Source: Mytilus galloprovincialis (taxonomy: Eukaryota > Mollusca > Bivalvia > Mytilida > Mytilidae). Taken from it: a stretch of DNA of 64,000 nucleotides. This document shows positions 47,035 to 58,554 of this stretch, piece after piece. Under the pieces are notes generated by a model, which saw only the letters and a program-made list of their open reading frames with translations, made no database searches and was not told where the DNA came from. Both the position numbers and the translations under genes were made by a program. How positions within the stretch are numbered: position 1 is the stretch's first letter; each line of letters starts with the position of its first letter. The stretch lies in assembly GCF_965363235.1 (NCBI RefSeq), contig NC_134842.1:30380958-30444957 (forward strand), written 5' to 3'.

Positions 47035-48915
47035 ATCTACCATCGCTCACCGACAAACTATCCATGTCAACTTCGGTCAGCAACAAACTAAACGCGTCAA
47101 CATCGGTCACCGATCAACTATCCGTGTCAACATCGGTCAGCGACAAACTATCCATGTCAACATCGGTAAACGGACAAACTATTCGTGTCAACATCGGTCA
47201 TTGACAAACTATCCGTGTCATCATCGGGCACCGACAAATTATCCGTGGCAAAATCGGTCACTGACAAACTATTCGTGACAAATTGGTCAGCGACATACTA
47301 TCCGTGTCAACATCGGTCAGCGACAAACTATCTGTCAAAATTGGTCAGCGACAATCTATCCGGGTCAACATCGGTCAGCGACAAACTACCGTGTCAACAT
47401 CTGGCATCGACAAACTGTCCGTGTCAACATCGGTCAGCGACAAACTATCTTTGTCAAATTTGGTCAGCAACAATCTATCCGTGTCAACATCGGTCAGCGA
47501 CCAACTACCGTGTCAACATCTGCAACCTACAAACTATCCATTTTAACATCGGTCACCGAGCAAAAATCAGTGTCACCATTGGTCATCGACAAACTATCCG
47601 TGTCAACACCGGTCTGCGACAAACTATTCGTGTCAGCATCGGTCATCGACAAACTATCCGTGTCAACATAGGTCTGCGACAAACTATGTTTGTCAGCATC
47701 GGTCATCGACAAACTATCCGTGACAACATCGGTCTGCGACAAACTATTTGTGTCAAAATCAGTCATCGACCAACTATCCGTGTCAGCATCGGTCACCGAC
47801 CAGGTTGACATCGACCAACTATCCGTGTCTGCATCTGTCACCGACAAACTATCCGTATCAACATCGGTCACCGACAATTTACTCTTGTCAACAATGATCA
47901 GCGACAAACTATCCGTGTCAACATCGTTCACCGACAATTTATCCGTAACAACAATGATCAGCGATAAACTATCCGTGTCAAAATTGGTCAGCAAAAAAAC
48001 TATCCGTGTCAAACTCGATCACTGGTAATCTATCCGTGTCAACATCGGTCACTGACCAACTACCGTGTCAACATCTATCACCGTCAAACTATTCGTGTCA
48101 AAATCGGTCAGCGACAAACTACCATGTCAACATCTGCCACCGACAAACTATCCGTTTCAACATCGATCAGCGAAAAACTATCTGTGTCAAAATTGGTCAG
48201 CGACAATCTATCCGTGTCAACATTTGTCAGCGACCAACTACCGTGTCAACATCTGCCAGCGACAAACTATCCATTTCAACATCGGTCACTGAGCGACTAT
48301 CCGTGTCAACATTAGTCATCGACAAACTATCCGTGTCAACACCGGTCTGCGACAAACTATTTGTGTCAGCATCGGTCGTCGACAAACTATCCGTGTCAAC
48401 ATCGGTCTGCGACAAACTATGCGTGTCAGCATCGTTCACCGAATGACTATCCGTGTCAACATCGGTCTGCGACAAACTATCTGTGTCAAAATCGGTCACC
48501 GAAAAACTATCCGTGTCAGCATCGATCAACGACCAAAATTACATCGACCAACTATCCGTGTCAGCATCTGTCGCCGACAAACTATCCGTGTCAATATCGG
48601 TCACCGACAATTTATTCGTGACACAATGATCAGCGACAAACTATCCGTGTCAGCATCGGTCACAGAAAATTTATCCGTAACAACAATGATCAGCAACAAA
48701 CTATGCATGTCAAAATTGGTCAGCGACAATCTATCCTGTCAAAATCGATCACCGGCAATCTATCCGTGTCAACATCGGTCACTGACCAACTACCGTGTCA
48801 ACATCTGTCACCGACAAACTATTCGTGTCAAAATCGGTCAGCGACAAACTATCCGTATCAACATCGTTCACTGACCAACTACTCGTATTACCATCGCGCG
48901 ATCACCGACAGTTAA
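47035..48915 (+). repeat. 30-bp minisatellite, about 60 units
   Basis: Unit consensus approximates 'acaaactatccgtgtcaaca' followed by 'tcggtcagcg'. Being a multiple of 3, it yields open frames in several frames on both strands: plus-strand 'SVSTSVTDKL' or 'RQTIRVNIGH' and minus-strand 'DTDSLSVTDV' ten-residue repeats. Units vary (27- and 30-bp forms, AG/CC/AT variants). Blocks of several units recur, for example around 47283-47546 and 48124-48315, so segments were duplicated. No start signal, signal peptide or splice context supports a protein-coding role. Confidence 0.9.
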
Positions 48916-49127
48916 CCATCTAAGTCACAACATGGGGCACCGACATCCAATTAATAACAACATCGCGCGGTCCTCAACAATGAACTATCAACCAGAGCAA
49001 TTACTTTTCTTATAAAAGAAATTCCAGTAAAGACCCTCATCCAGACACTTCATTTTTTGTATTCTCTTTTTGTTAAACAAATACTCCAATTTATAAAACT
49101 CTTAGGAATTTATTTTCTACGGGTTTA

Positions 49128-49170
49128 ATGGAAGTTTCGACTACTGCTTTGCTTGCTTTTAGTGTTCTTG
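49128..49170 (+). CDS. Possible signal-peptide first exon
   Basis: ATG at 49128 opens 'MEVSTTALLAFSVL', a start plus hydrophobic stretch, followed at 49171 by GTAAGC, a good splice donor. A 'tttataaaac' TATA-like sequence lies about 35 bp upstream. No downstream exon could be linked, so this may be chance. Confidence 0.2.
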
Positions 49171-49699
49171 GTAAGCTATATTCCTTAGGAATCAACCTTG
49201 TTCAAACAGATCAAATCGATTTTTGAACCAGAATTCGAATGCAACTTAATTTTAATTACGGTTGGTTAATTTCAAAAATAAAAGCTGGCTATTGGCATCA
49301 ATTTTAAAAAAGCTAATGGCAGATCAAAAAAGACAGAGGACTATAAGTATGAAAAACATTTTTTTTTTTTTTGGCAAGAACATCTGATTATTTTACGCAC
49401 CTTTTACCCTCATGACAACTTAGTTATGAGACAAATGTGCTACAGCGAGCACAAATGTAGTGGCATCTTTCTTTCGATTGATATGTTGATTATTTCTTGG
49501 TTTTGAAAGTATTTATGGTGACGTTGCTTCAATTTCATTTTTTGCTTGCAACTTTTTTAATTAGGTGTTTATATTAAGCATATCAAAGTTGATTGTTTCT
49601 CCTGATAAAATTTCTCTCGGTAAATAATTTTTTTTTACTGTTAAGAAATGATTAATGAAAAGTTAACAAAGGGTTGAAAAACAAGCTAGTTTTTGTGGT
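49171..49699. other. Non-coding stretch
   Basis: Nothing recognisable; AT-rich. Confidence 0.4.
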
Positions 49700-50140
49700 A
49701 AATGTCATATTGTTAGAATTACTAACAAAGTTTACGCGCGTCTGGCGTAAATACAAAATTTCAATCCTGGTATATATGATGAGTTTAATTACAACCACTG
49801 TGTCGGTGCGGTGCCACTGCTGGTGGAGTTTTTATTCCCCGAGGGTATCACCAGCCCAGTAGTCAGCATTTCTGTGTTGACAGGAATTATCATAATTATA
49901 AATTAATTGTTTACAAAACTATGATTTTTTGAAAAACTAAGGCTTTTCTACCTCAGGAATAGATTATCTTAGATGTATTTAGGTATTTTTAGTACTCAAT
50001 GCTCTTCAATTTCGTACTTTATTTTGGCCTTTGTTACCCCTTTTTTATTTTAAGCGTCACTGATAAATCTTTTGTAGATGAAACGCGCGTCTGGCGTAAC
50101 ACAATTTCAATCTTGGTATCTATGATGATTGTATTTGCGA
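49700..50140 (+). repeat. Dispersed mussel repeat E
   Basis: Contains 'gtttacgcgcgtctggcgta', 'tattccccgagggtatcacc', 'agcgtcactgataaatcttt' and 'gatgaaacgcgcgtctggcg'. The 'acgcgcgtctggcgta' module occurs twice here. A reverse copy at 53200-53345 interrupts the minus-strand LINE, and a fragment lies at 46580-46640. Confidence 0.75.
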
Positions 50141-50864
50141 GCAATCGCCAGTTTTCTAAAGTATCTGAATCTACACATTACCCACACCCAGTACTTTATG
50201 AAATCGAAATTCGGTGGGATGTCCCAATCGATTTTCTTCCACCGATGAAAGTTAAAAGATCGTTGATGAATACGTTGTATATATTACTGCATATAAAGTT
50301 TTTATTGGCAGTCACATGATTCTTTACTAATTTAGATAACGCATAGGAAACTTTTTAAAAATCTACATTCAGTAAATAAAAACTATTAATGTTCTGTTGT
50401 GGCGTGCTCTAAAGCTTTTACAAATAAAAGGTTTACAAATTATTATTTTTAAAATACGACAAAGCTTTACAAATAGAGAGATAAATTTTCTGCGATAAAT
50501 GTTGGGGAAAGAAACGATACAAATATATCTTCACCAGATGCGCATGTTGAAAAACAAATGAAGAAATCAAAAGGTTAAACAAGTATAGCCAATAAGAGCT
50601 TTGAACGAGGAAAATATATTTCTTAATTTCACATCATTTAAGTTTAGGTTTACAGTTATGTTAAATAACACCTCAAGTCATAGGAGAATGATTACGACCC
50701 AAAACAGCACATGAAAACTATGTTCATATTTAGAACAGACAGCTGCATATAGGCTGTATTCATTCTGAAAACAAAATCACTTAACGCATAAAACATAACA
50801 CCAAATGTTTTTAGTATGTTTTTGTGCATCTGCAATGAACACTATGCGCTTTACTAACACTTTT
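50141..50864. other. Non-coding spacer
   Basis: No supported gene or repeat. Confidence 0.4.
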
Positions 50865-51370
50865 TACGAAATTTGACTTATTTGTAGATATCTTGCCTTG
50901 CTGATCATTTTTGCTATTTATTTAAGTTTTGATCCATCTTTTATAGCTTTTGCGATAATAAGCAAAAACGTAAAAAAAGGAGAAATCGTCATAAGGGAGA
51001 GAAATCGACATTACTGGCGATTTCTGCTATGTTGACTTAATTGTAGATCCAGTCTTTCTGGTCAATCTTGCTTCTTGAAAGTGGCTATCTATCTATAATA
51101 GTTTTTGAGATAAGAGACAGAACACTGAAGATTGGGGTAAAAGCATCACTAAGTAGTAAATTTTAACTCCAAAAGCAGTGAACTGACAATTCCAACCAGT
51201 ACATTTACTTGTAGATCCTGATAAGTTTTGCTTATCAAGGTAAATCTTAAAACAGTTTATATTTTACAGTTTATCTAAAATTTGCGAAAAAAGCAAGACA
51301 AATAAGTAAAAATCGTCTTCAAAGGGCAATAATTTCAATAAGGAGTCATCTAACGATTTTAGGAATGTTG
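50865..51370 (+). repeat. Very diverged relative of the 1.5-4.1 kb repeat
   Basis: Keeps the order 'gacttatttgtagat', 'tgctgatcatttttgctat', 'gggcaataattt', 'aatgttgactta' but with heavy divergence. A further scrap is at about 52020-52235. Confidence 0.5.
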
Positions 51371-51384
51371 ACTTATAGATATAG

Positions 51385-51505
51385 GAAGATGTGGTGTGAG
51401 TGCCAATGAGACAACTCTCCATCCAAGTAACAATTTAAAAAAAATTAAACCATTATAGGTCAATGTACGGCCTTCAACACGGAGCCCTGGCTCACACCGA
51501 ACGTA
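51385..51505 (-). repeat. Dispersed mussel repeat, variant subfamily fragment
   Basis: 'gaagatgtggtgtgagtgcc', 'atgagacaactctccatcca' and 'gtacggccttcaacac' match the reverse of 14935-15200 and 33995-34240. Confidence 0.75.
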
Positions 51506-51589
51506 TGAATGTATTTGTAAATTTCGGTTTTTTGTTGTTGCTTTTTTAAATCTTTATTTGAATATTCCACATCTATATATATACTATAA

Positions 51590-51990
51590 TAATATATTTG
51601 ATTCCTAACATCACTGAAGAGACATTATTTGTGGAAATCCAGATATGGCATATAAATTTGTGTACGTAATGTTTGCGGTATACAATCTTTTCCGCAAGTT
51701 TATTGTTTACTGTTGTTACATCTGGTTTGTTTTTCAATCGCCAATGGCCTTCAGCAGGATTTAAGAACATCAGTTGTTCGACCTGCTTGTCAAATGCGTT
51801 TTGTTAAACTATACTTATTTTACTTTTTTTGGTCTTTTGAAAAATATTCTTTGTGCTGTATTATCACCCCTCTATCAAAAAAATTATATTGCGTGCACAC
51901 GTCTAAAAGTTTAGGTTTTTATCCAACATGTCCAACGCAATCATAGGTTTTAACGTTGTTTTTAATTTAGACTTGTGTACAATACATGTG
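51590..51990 (+). repeat. Dispersed mussel repeat C, copy 2
   Basis: Second copy of the repeat at 37730-38260, lacking the palindrome. Confidence 0.7.
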
Positions 51991-52234
51991 CACTGTGTAT
52001 AATAATGATATAATATATTTACACCAGAATATTCCCAAAACAATTTGTAAATCTTGCTGAACATTTTGGTACTTTAAGTTTCTATCCATATATTGTATAA
52101 AAATAGTATCTAAGTTTCTATTTACCTTTTACAGTTTTCTGATGTTAGACAAAAAGGGGGTTAAAGGCAATAATTCCAGACCTATAAAAATAGTTTTAAT
52201 GTGAATAAACTGACTTGTCACTGATTTGATAATA

Positions 52235-54600
52235 CAATACAGTGCTTTATTTTAAAATCACTCCGTCACATTGACATGTGAAACAAGAGGTAAATTATAA
52301 AATACAATCACATACAAATAAAGAAATAAATAAAACAATTTACAAATGAAATATATAGAAAATTACTTTACTTTATATTATAATATTTTAATATTATAAT
52401 ATTTTAGGTAACTTTGAAATGAATAAAGACACATTTTTAAGTACGTTAATATTAGTCAATAACAGTAGTCCTTTCATTTTTGCTTCACTTGGTTATTTCA
52501 CATAGCACTCTGGAATATGCTGATTTCTGATATTTTTCACTAATAAAGAATTGCATTCAAATAAATAATCGTATTCATTGCCAATTGCAGTTAAACACAA
52601 ATTACATGGCCTGTCTTCTTTTTGAATGTTATAACATCTTCCCAGCTCTACTGGAATTTTTACATTGCAGCATCTTAATAAATGATTTTGAAATATATTT
52701 GCGTTCGAATGGTGTTAATTTTAAAAGATAGTTTTCTAAGCCAAAGATTGTTTTAAAAAGTCCATAAAATTCTCCTTTGGATGAGTTGTCAATTTGACTA
52801 TGCCATTGTTAAATGAATGCACCTTTTAGTTTTTCTGTCAGTACGATTTTTAGTTGATTTATATCTAATGGTGATTGCTGAGTCCAAACATAGCTTAGTC
52901 CGGCATTGTCTAGGATCGATTTAATATAATCCATCCATTTGAAAGTGTGATCATCTTTTAAGTTGAACATAATTTGATAAAGTATATTGCTAAGTTTATT
53001 TTCATTGGTGAGAAGTTTAATTGTTCCAAAAACATGTACGACCAAGTTCTCCATATGTCATAAAATTTGGTGCCGACGATCTAATTTTCAACACATTCCG
53101 GCAAATCTGTAGATGGAATTTTTCCAGTGACATGTAATTGTTTCCGAATCCCCATATTTCACATCCATGTGTCAGATTGGAAGTACAAGTGCATCAACAG
53201 TTGTAAATAAACTCATCATAGATACCAGGACTAAATTTAGTATATACGCCTGACGCGCGTTTCGTCTACAAAAGACTCATCAGTGACGCTCGAATCCAAA
53301 AAAGTTAAAAAGGCCAAATAAAATACGAAGTTGAAGACTTGTAATTGTAAGTCGACAGGTATTGAGAGGTTACGTTTCTTTGTATAGAGACTAAAAAGAG
53401 CTTTCTGTGCTTGTTCGCAAAGACGTTTCTTCGCTGTTGCAAATGAACCATTGTAATTAAAGGTTAGTCCTAGATATGGATAAAAATCTTGAATTTCAAT
53501 AGACTGGTTAAATATTTGAAACTTTGGTAATGTTCTTGATTTCCGTTTGCAGAACACAACAACCTTTGTCTTCGATAAATTAACTTTTAACTTCCATCGG
53601 ACACATATCTTTCAAAAACATTTAAGGCGTGTTGCATTGATTCGGCCGTTTCAGATAAATTATAGTGTCGTCGGCGTACAAAAGAACGAAAGGTTTAATA
53701 TATATATATATATATGCAAATGATTGTGGCAAATATTTTCGATAACTTGCAAGTTCTGAACATCATTCTCAGCAAAGAAAGAATCCAGGTCGTTTAGATA
53801 AACAGCAAATAAAAAGGGGATGTTTTCTGCCTGTCTCACTCCAATGTTACAGTTAAAAATGGCTGACACTTCGTCGGAACTTCCCATTATTTACGCAAGA
53901 TTTAACATCACTATACATACTATATATTACCTTAAAAATTTTCCTAAAAATATTCGCCTTTTGTTATTTTATCCATAAAGATGTATAAGAGATTGTATCA
54001 AAGGCTCTCGAAAAATCAACAAAAGTGCAAAAAGAGTTTTTTTTCCAAGTGCTTGATAAATTAATATTAATGAATGTATTACAAGTATGTTATCCAATGT
54101 ACTATAACCTTTTCTGAAACATGTTTGAGCCTCGGAAATCAGATTGATCTCAGTTGATAGTTCCACAATTATTTCATTTAAGATAGATGTGAAAGTTTTC
54201 CCACGACATGACACTAATGTTATTGGTCTGTACGAGCTAGAATCGTATATATTGCCTTTATTCTTGAAGATAGGTGGAATAATTCCCATTGTCCATGAAT
54301 CTGGTACCTTCCCAGTATTTAAAACAATGTTGAATAACTTGTGGTAGATGGTCAACATTTCCTTAACCGTATGTTTAATATGTGCATTCACAATACCATC
54401 ATATCCAACTGACTTTCTTTTAAACGTTGATCGATGTTTCCTAAAACATCTTTTGTCTGTTTTTGTTTCTACAAATATAGAGATATCACTGTTGATAACG
54501 AGTTCTGAAAATTCTGGTGCTAAAGATTTTGATTTAAGTTCACATATGTTTAAAAATGAAAATTGCAATGCACCTCTTGCTGACCTGTCCTATAAATGAG
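52235..54600 (-). pseudogene. Decayed non-LTR retrotransposon (LINE)
   Basis: Reading right to left: an endonuclease N-terminal scrap ('SFLNICELKSKSLAPEFSEL', ~54568), joined directly to reverse transcriptase ('SVGYDGIVNAHIKHTV', 'SYRPITLVSCRGKTFTSIL', 'ISEAQTCFRKGYSTLDNIL'), so most of the endonuclease has been deleted in frame. Then come 'VYLNDLDSFFAENDVQ' (53.8 kb), 'YLGLTFNYNGSFATAKKRL' (53.4 kb), and a C-terminal 'CNLCLTAIGNEYDYLFEC' knuckle-like segment (about 52.6 kb). The catalytic YADD region is lost, and frames break several times between the pieces. Repeat E is inserted at 53200-53345. It is related in style to the intact LINE at 57-62 kb but clearly a different family. Dead copy. 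Confidence 0.85.
53200..53345 (-). repeat. Repeat E fragment inserted in the minus-strand LINE
   Basis: 'gtaaataaactcatcata', 'cgcctgacgcgcgtttcgtc' and 'aaaagactcatcagtgacgc' match the reverse of 49.9-50.1 kb. It cuts the LINE's C-terminal coding region, so it arrived later. Confidence 0.75.
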
Positions 54601-55392
54601 TATTTTCTATGTCAGAATTTATTCTTGAACGTTTATAGGGCCTTGGTGCAACAAAAGGTGTATATCATTATTCTAAATATTCTGTCACGTTAGATTTTTT
54701 CTTTCTATTTATATCTGTTCAATGCATGCAAATCATGAAATACCTCAGTTATTTCATTAGACCTTGGTATTTTTGTGTGTTTCTTTTCCTAATTTTTACT
54801 TTTTATTTTTCTTTTTCTTTCTATATACACATTTATATGTGTATTTGATTGTTTAACGTTTTTAACATGACATTGACAGTTACAGATAAATAAAGAGAGA
54901 CAAATCTTCATCTGTACCAAGTCAGGAATATGACAGTTGTTTTCCATCCGTCAGTAGACATGTAAAATATGTTTGGCTATTAATTTTGCCGTTTTTGCCA
55001 TTTTATAAAGGACTTTCCGTTTTGAATATCCATCCGATTTCGTTATAGTTTTGTTACTTTACTAAAATATAGTATAATCTCAACAGGTATAAAAGATATC
55101 ATTTTATTTTCTTATTGTCCCCCAATCAAATGCATTCCTCAATCCTCAATCTTAAGGCCTGTTGGCACGAATTGTCCCAATGTACGGTTTTCCTCTCTGG
55201 TGCGTTTTCCTCGATGTATTTTCTTCTCTGTGCTTTAAATTTGGTATGCGCTGGTTAAGATTGGGATTGAGGAACAGCAGTATTAAATCTGCCCGTTCTG
55301 TCAATGTAATGTGCCACTGTTTGTAATTTGGCTTTTGTCTCTTCTGTGTTTTCGCCGTCCAGTCTCGTTAGCATAGTAGCTAAATTCAAGTT
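54601..55392. other. Non-coding spacer
   Basis: No supported gene. 54900-54960 resembles a repeat D scrap ('aagtcaggaatatgacagtt'). Confidence 0.4.
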
Positions 55393-55617
55393 TCTGACCC
55401 TGATCTTTCATGCTTTATCACTTTAAAGATTTTAAAGCAGAGACATATATATACTAATGTCTGTGCTTATAGTGAAAAAGATTAAAATGTGGATCTTCGC
55501 CAAATATTTCTTCAGATAGAATTTTGGTATACTTTACCAAAATATATTTTCCATGCTTTCTTTTTTAAAATGCAAAGGCTATAGTTTTATCAGAGATATT
55601 TAGATAAATATAGAAAA
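55393..55617 (-). repeat. Inverted copy of the 407-bp-array sequence
   Basis: Reverse complement of 62260-62470 and 62690-62890. Part of it (55500-55617) pairs with 55855-55975, making a hairpin-capable arrangement. A run of about 19 A follows at 55630. Confidence 0.85.
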
Positions 55618-55790
55618 TTGAATATTCTAAAAAAAAAAAAAAAAAAATTTAAAAATCTGTATCATAGACCCAAGCGGCTGTGGTTGGAACAAGATCTATT
55701 CGTATAGAACATAGTACCCTACATAATTCGAAAGATCATGAAGTTGTTACGAATTTTCATTGCACCTTATTTTGCATTTATTATGTTTTT

Positions 55791-56985
55791 TTATCACCCG
55801 GAAATATACAATATTACCTGTATTTAATATTTTACCTTGTAACTTTCTCTGTAATGAAACCAACGATTTATCTAAATATCTCTGATAAAACTATAGCCTT
55901 TGCATTTTAAAAAAGAAAGCATGGAAAATATATTTTGGTAAAGTATACCAAAATTCTATCTGAAGAAATTTTCATTGCACCTTATTCTGACTTTTTGTGC
56001 AAAAAATTGCTTTCTATGTACATGAACAAGTAAAAAAGCCTTCAAGATTAAAGCTTTTGTCTATTGGATTTTACAAACTGTAAATAGCAAATTGGTGTTC
56101 AAATTAACAGTTGGTAGTAAGAAGGTAGACTAATTATAATCATCATATATTTTATTCTTAATTGTTATGTTTTTTTATTCTTAATTGTTATGTTTTTTTA
56201 TCACCCGGAAATATACAATATTACCTGTATTTAATATTTTACCTTGTAACTTTCTCTGTAATGAAACCAACGATTTATCTAAATATCTCTGATAAAACTA
56301 TAGCCTTTGCATTTTAAAAAAGAAAGCATGGAAAATATATTTTGGTAAAGTATACCAAAATTCTATCTGAAGAAATTTTCATTGCACCTTATTCTGACTT
56401 TTTGTGCAAAAAATTGCTTTCTATGTACATGAACAAGTAAAAAAGCCTTCAAGATTAAAGCTTTTGTCTATTGGATTTTACAAACTGTAAATAGCAAATT
56501 GGTGTTCAAATTAACAGTTGGTAGTAAGAAGGTAGACTAATTATAATCATCATATATTTTATTCTTAATTGTTATGTTTTTTTATTCTTAATTGTTATGT
56601 TTTTTTATCACCCGGAAATATACAATATTACCTGTATTTAATATTTTACCTTGTAACTTTCTCTGTAATGAAACCAACGATTTATCTAAATATCTCTGAT
56701 AAAACTATAGCCTTTGCATTTTAAAAAAGAAAGCATGGAAAATATATTTTGGTAAAGTATACCAAAATTCTATCTGAAGAAATTTTCATTGCACCTTATT
56801 CTGACTTTTTGTGCAAAAAATTGCTTTCTATGTACATGAACATGTAAAAAAGCCTTCAAGATTAAAGCTTTTGTGTATTGGATTTTACAAATTGTAAATA
56901 GCAAATTGGTGTTCAAATTAACAGTTGGTAGTAAGAAGGTAGACTAATTATAATCATCATATATTTTATTCTTAATTGTTACGTT
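55791..56985 (+). repeat. 407-bp tandem array, three units
   Basis: 'cacccggaaatatacaatat' occurs at 55795, 56202 and 56609, exactly 407 bp apart, with units nearly identical, so the array is recent. Each unit carries the short palindrome 'ttttggtaaagtataccaaaa'. Two further, differently extended copies lie after the LINE at 62.18 and 62.6 kb. Confidence 0.95.
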
Positions 56986-57339
56986 TCATAACGTGACAGG
57001 GTTAGTGAAGGTCGTGGGTAGTATTATGGTGAGACAAAAAACAGTTTTATTGTTGTTTATAATTATATTTACACGACGAGACTCATGGAAGATGTTTATT
57101 CTATAAGGACGATACTATAAATTGAAAATTTGTATAAAAACAATCGTTACATCACGTTTACCGAGCAAAGGTTAGTTTGTAATAGATCACGCCGTTCGAA
57201 ATATTCGAGTACACCCAAACCCGGAAGTCAACAATCGTTTGTTTACATTATTATTATACCAGTGTCAACATTGATGCCAATTTGTCACTAATATCAGTAT
57301 TTCTATTGAACTTATTGTTTCCGAACTTTATTTATCAAC

Positions 57340-58554
57340 ATGACTAGAAACAAGTTAAATACAAATGCAAAGCGTAAACTGAAAGATTTGTCAAATAATA
57401 CAGACCCAGAATTTGATTCTCCAACACAACAACCTTATAAAAAGGGATCGAAAAAACTTTCGAAAAACAACACCAGCGTTCATTCTATTCACGAGGGCTT
57501 GTCGTCCGATAAGACACCTGATAATCAGAAGCATGCCTATAATACGCAAACCAGTACACCGCTTCAGTACCCGTACCCGCTCCCTTTTCCTGGCCCCCCT
57601 CCAGCTCATTCTGGATCATATCCGTCATTTAGTTGGCCGCCACCTCCAGTGGCTGATAACAACGTTCTTGGTCATATTATGCAATACATCACAACAATCG
57701 ATAGCCGGCTTAGTAATTTAGAAAATATGGACAAAAAAATCGATAAATTGGAAAGTTTTTGTGAAAATATGGAGAACTTGTATATTCGAGTCAAAAAAAC
57801 TGAAACCGGTATTGAAACCCTAACTTCACAGATGACTGAAGTACAAGATATATGCGTTTCTCATAAAATAAAACTTGACGAGTTATGTGTAGAGAAGGAT
57901 ACCATGTGGGTAGCTATTGCCGCTGGTGGGGCAGGTAGTCCAGGCAAAGGGTCTAAAATTAAAAAGGAACTAGAACAAATACAAAAACAAAACGAAGAAC
58001 TGAAATCAACCGTGACAGATCTGCAATGCGAATCTCTGAAACAAAACTTGGTGTTCTACGGAGTCGTTGACCAACCGGGTGAAAACACCGACAGTCTATT
58101 AAAAGGATTTATCCGTTCTGAAATCAACATAAAAAGCGAAATTAAATTTGTTAATGTTAGACGCATCAACAGCAAATTCAATCCACGTCCCATACTTGCC
58201 TCGTTTGAAAGTTTGAAAGACCGGGAAAAAGTGCGCCGTTCAGCTTATAGATTAAAGGGAACTCCTTTCAGCCTGAGTGAGCAGTACCCATCAGATATTC
58301 TTGCTAAACGGAAAAGGTTAATCCCAATTTTAAAAGAAGCCCGAAGTCAAAATGTCAAGGCAGTGTTGCTCAAGGACAAGCTTTACATTGATAATGATGT
58401 TTTCGACCCTTTAAAACACAAGCAATTTATAAAGGAGTCAACAGTGGCATTTCCTAGTGGTGCTAGTTCTGGGAATTCGAAGGCGAAGAGCACAGTTGGT
58501 AGTAACGATGATGACCCGGATCCCAATAGCAGTATGGCTGAGAAGGAAGACTAG
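57340..58554 (+). CDS. LINE ORF1 protein, coiled coil plus RRM-like domain
   Basis: 404 aa. The N-terminal ~110 residues are basic and then proline-rich ('PYPLPFPGPPPAHSG'). A long heptad-bearing coiled coil spans about 112-235 ('DSRLSNLENMDKKIDKLES'). From ~236 comes an L1-ORF1p-like RRM and C-terminal domain: 'NLVFYGVVDQPG', 'VRRINSKFNPRPILASF', 'KVRRSAYRLKGTPF', 'LKEARSQNVKAVLLKDKLYI'. Proteins of this kind trimerise, bind the element RNA and act as nucleic-acid chaperones. The ATG at 57340 is preceded by the leader. The frame ends in TAG at 58552, in the same frame as ORF2. Confidence 0.85.
   Translation: MTRNKLNTNAKRKLKDLSNNTDPEFDSPTQQPYKKGSKKLSKNNTSVHSIHEGLSSDKTPDNQKHAYNTQTSTPLQYPYPLPFPGPPPAHSGSYPSFSWPPPPVADNNVLGHIMQYITTIDSRLSNLENMDKKIDKLESFCENMENLYIRVKKTETGIETLTSQMTEVQDICVSHKIKLDELCVEKDTMWVAIAAGGAGSPGKGSKIKKELEQIQKQNEELKSTVTDLQCESLKQNLVFYGVVDQPGENTDSLLKGFIRSEINIKSEIKFVNVRRINSKFNPRPILASFESLKDREKVRRSAYRLKGTPFSLSEQYPSDILAKRKRLIPILKEARSQNVKAVLLKDKLYIDNDVFDPLKHKQFIKESTVAFPSGASSGNSKAKSTVGSNDDDPDPNSSMAEKED

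Noticed and set aside
47035-48915. Several overlapping protein genes in the 30-bp array
   Set aside because: Open frames appear in multiple frames of both strands simply because the unit lacks stops; there is no start or splice context.
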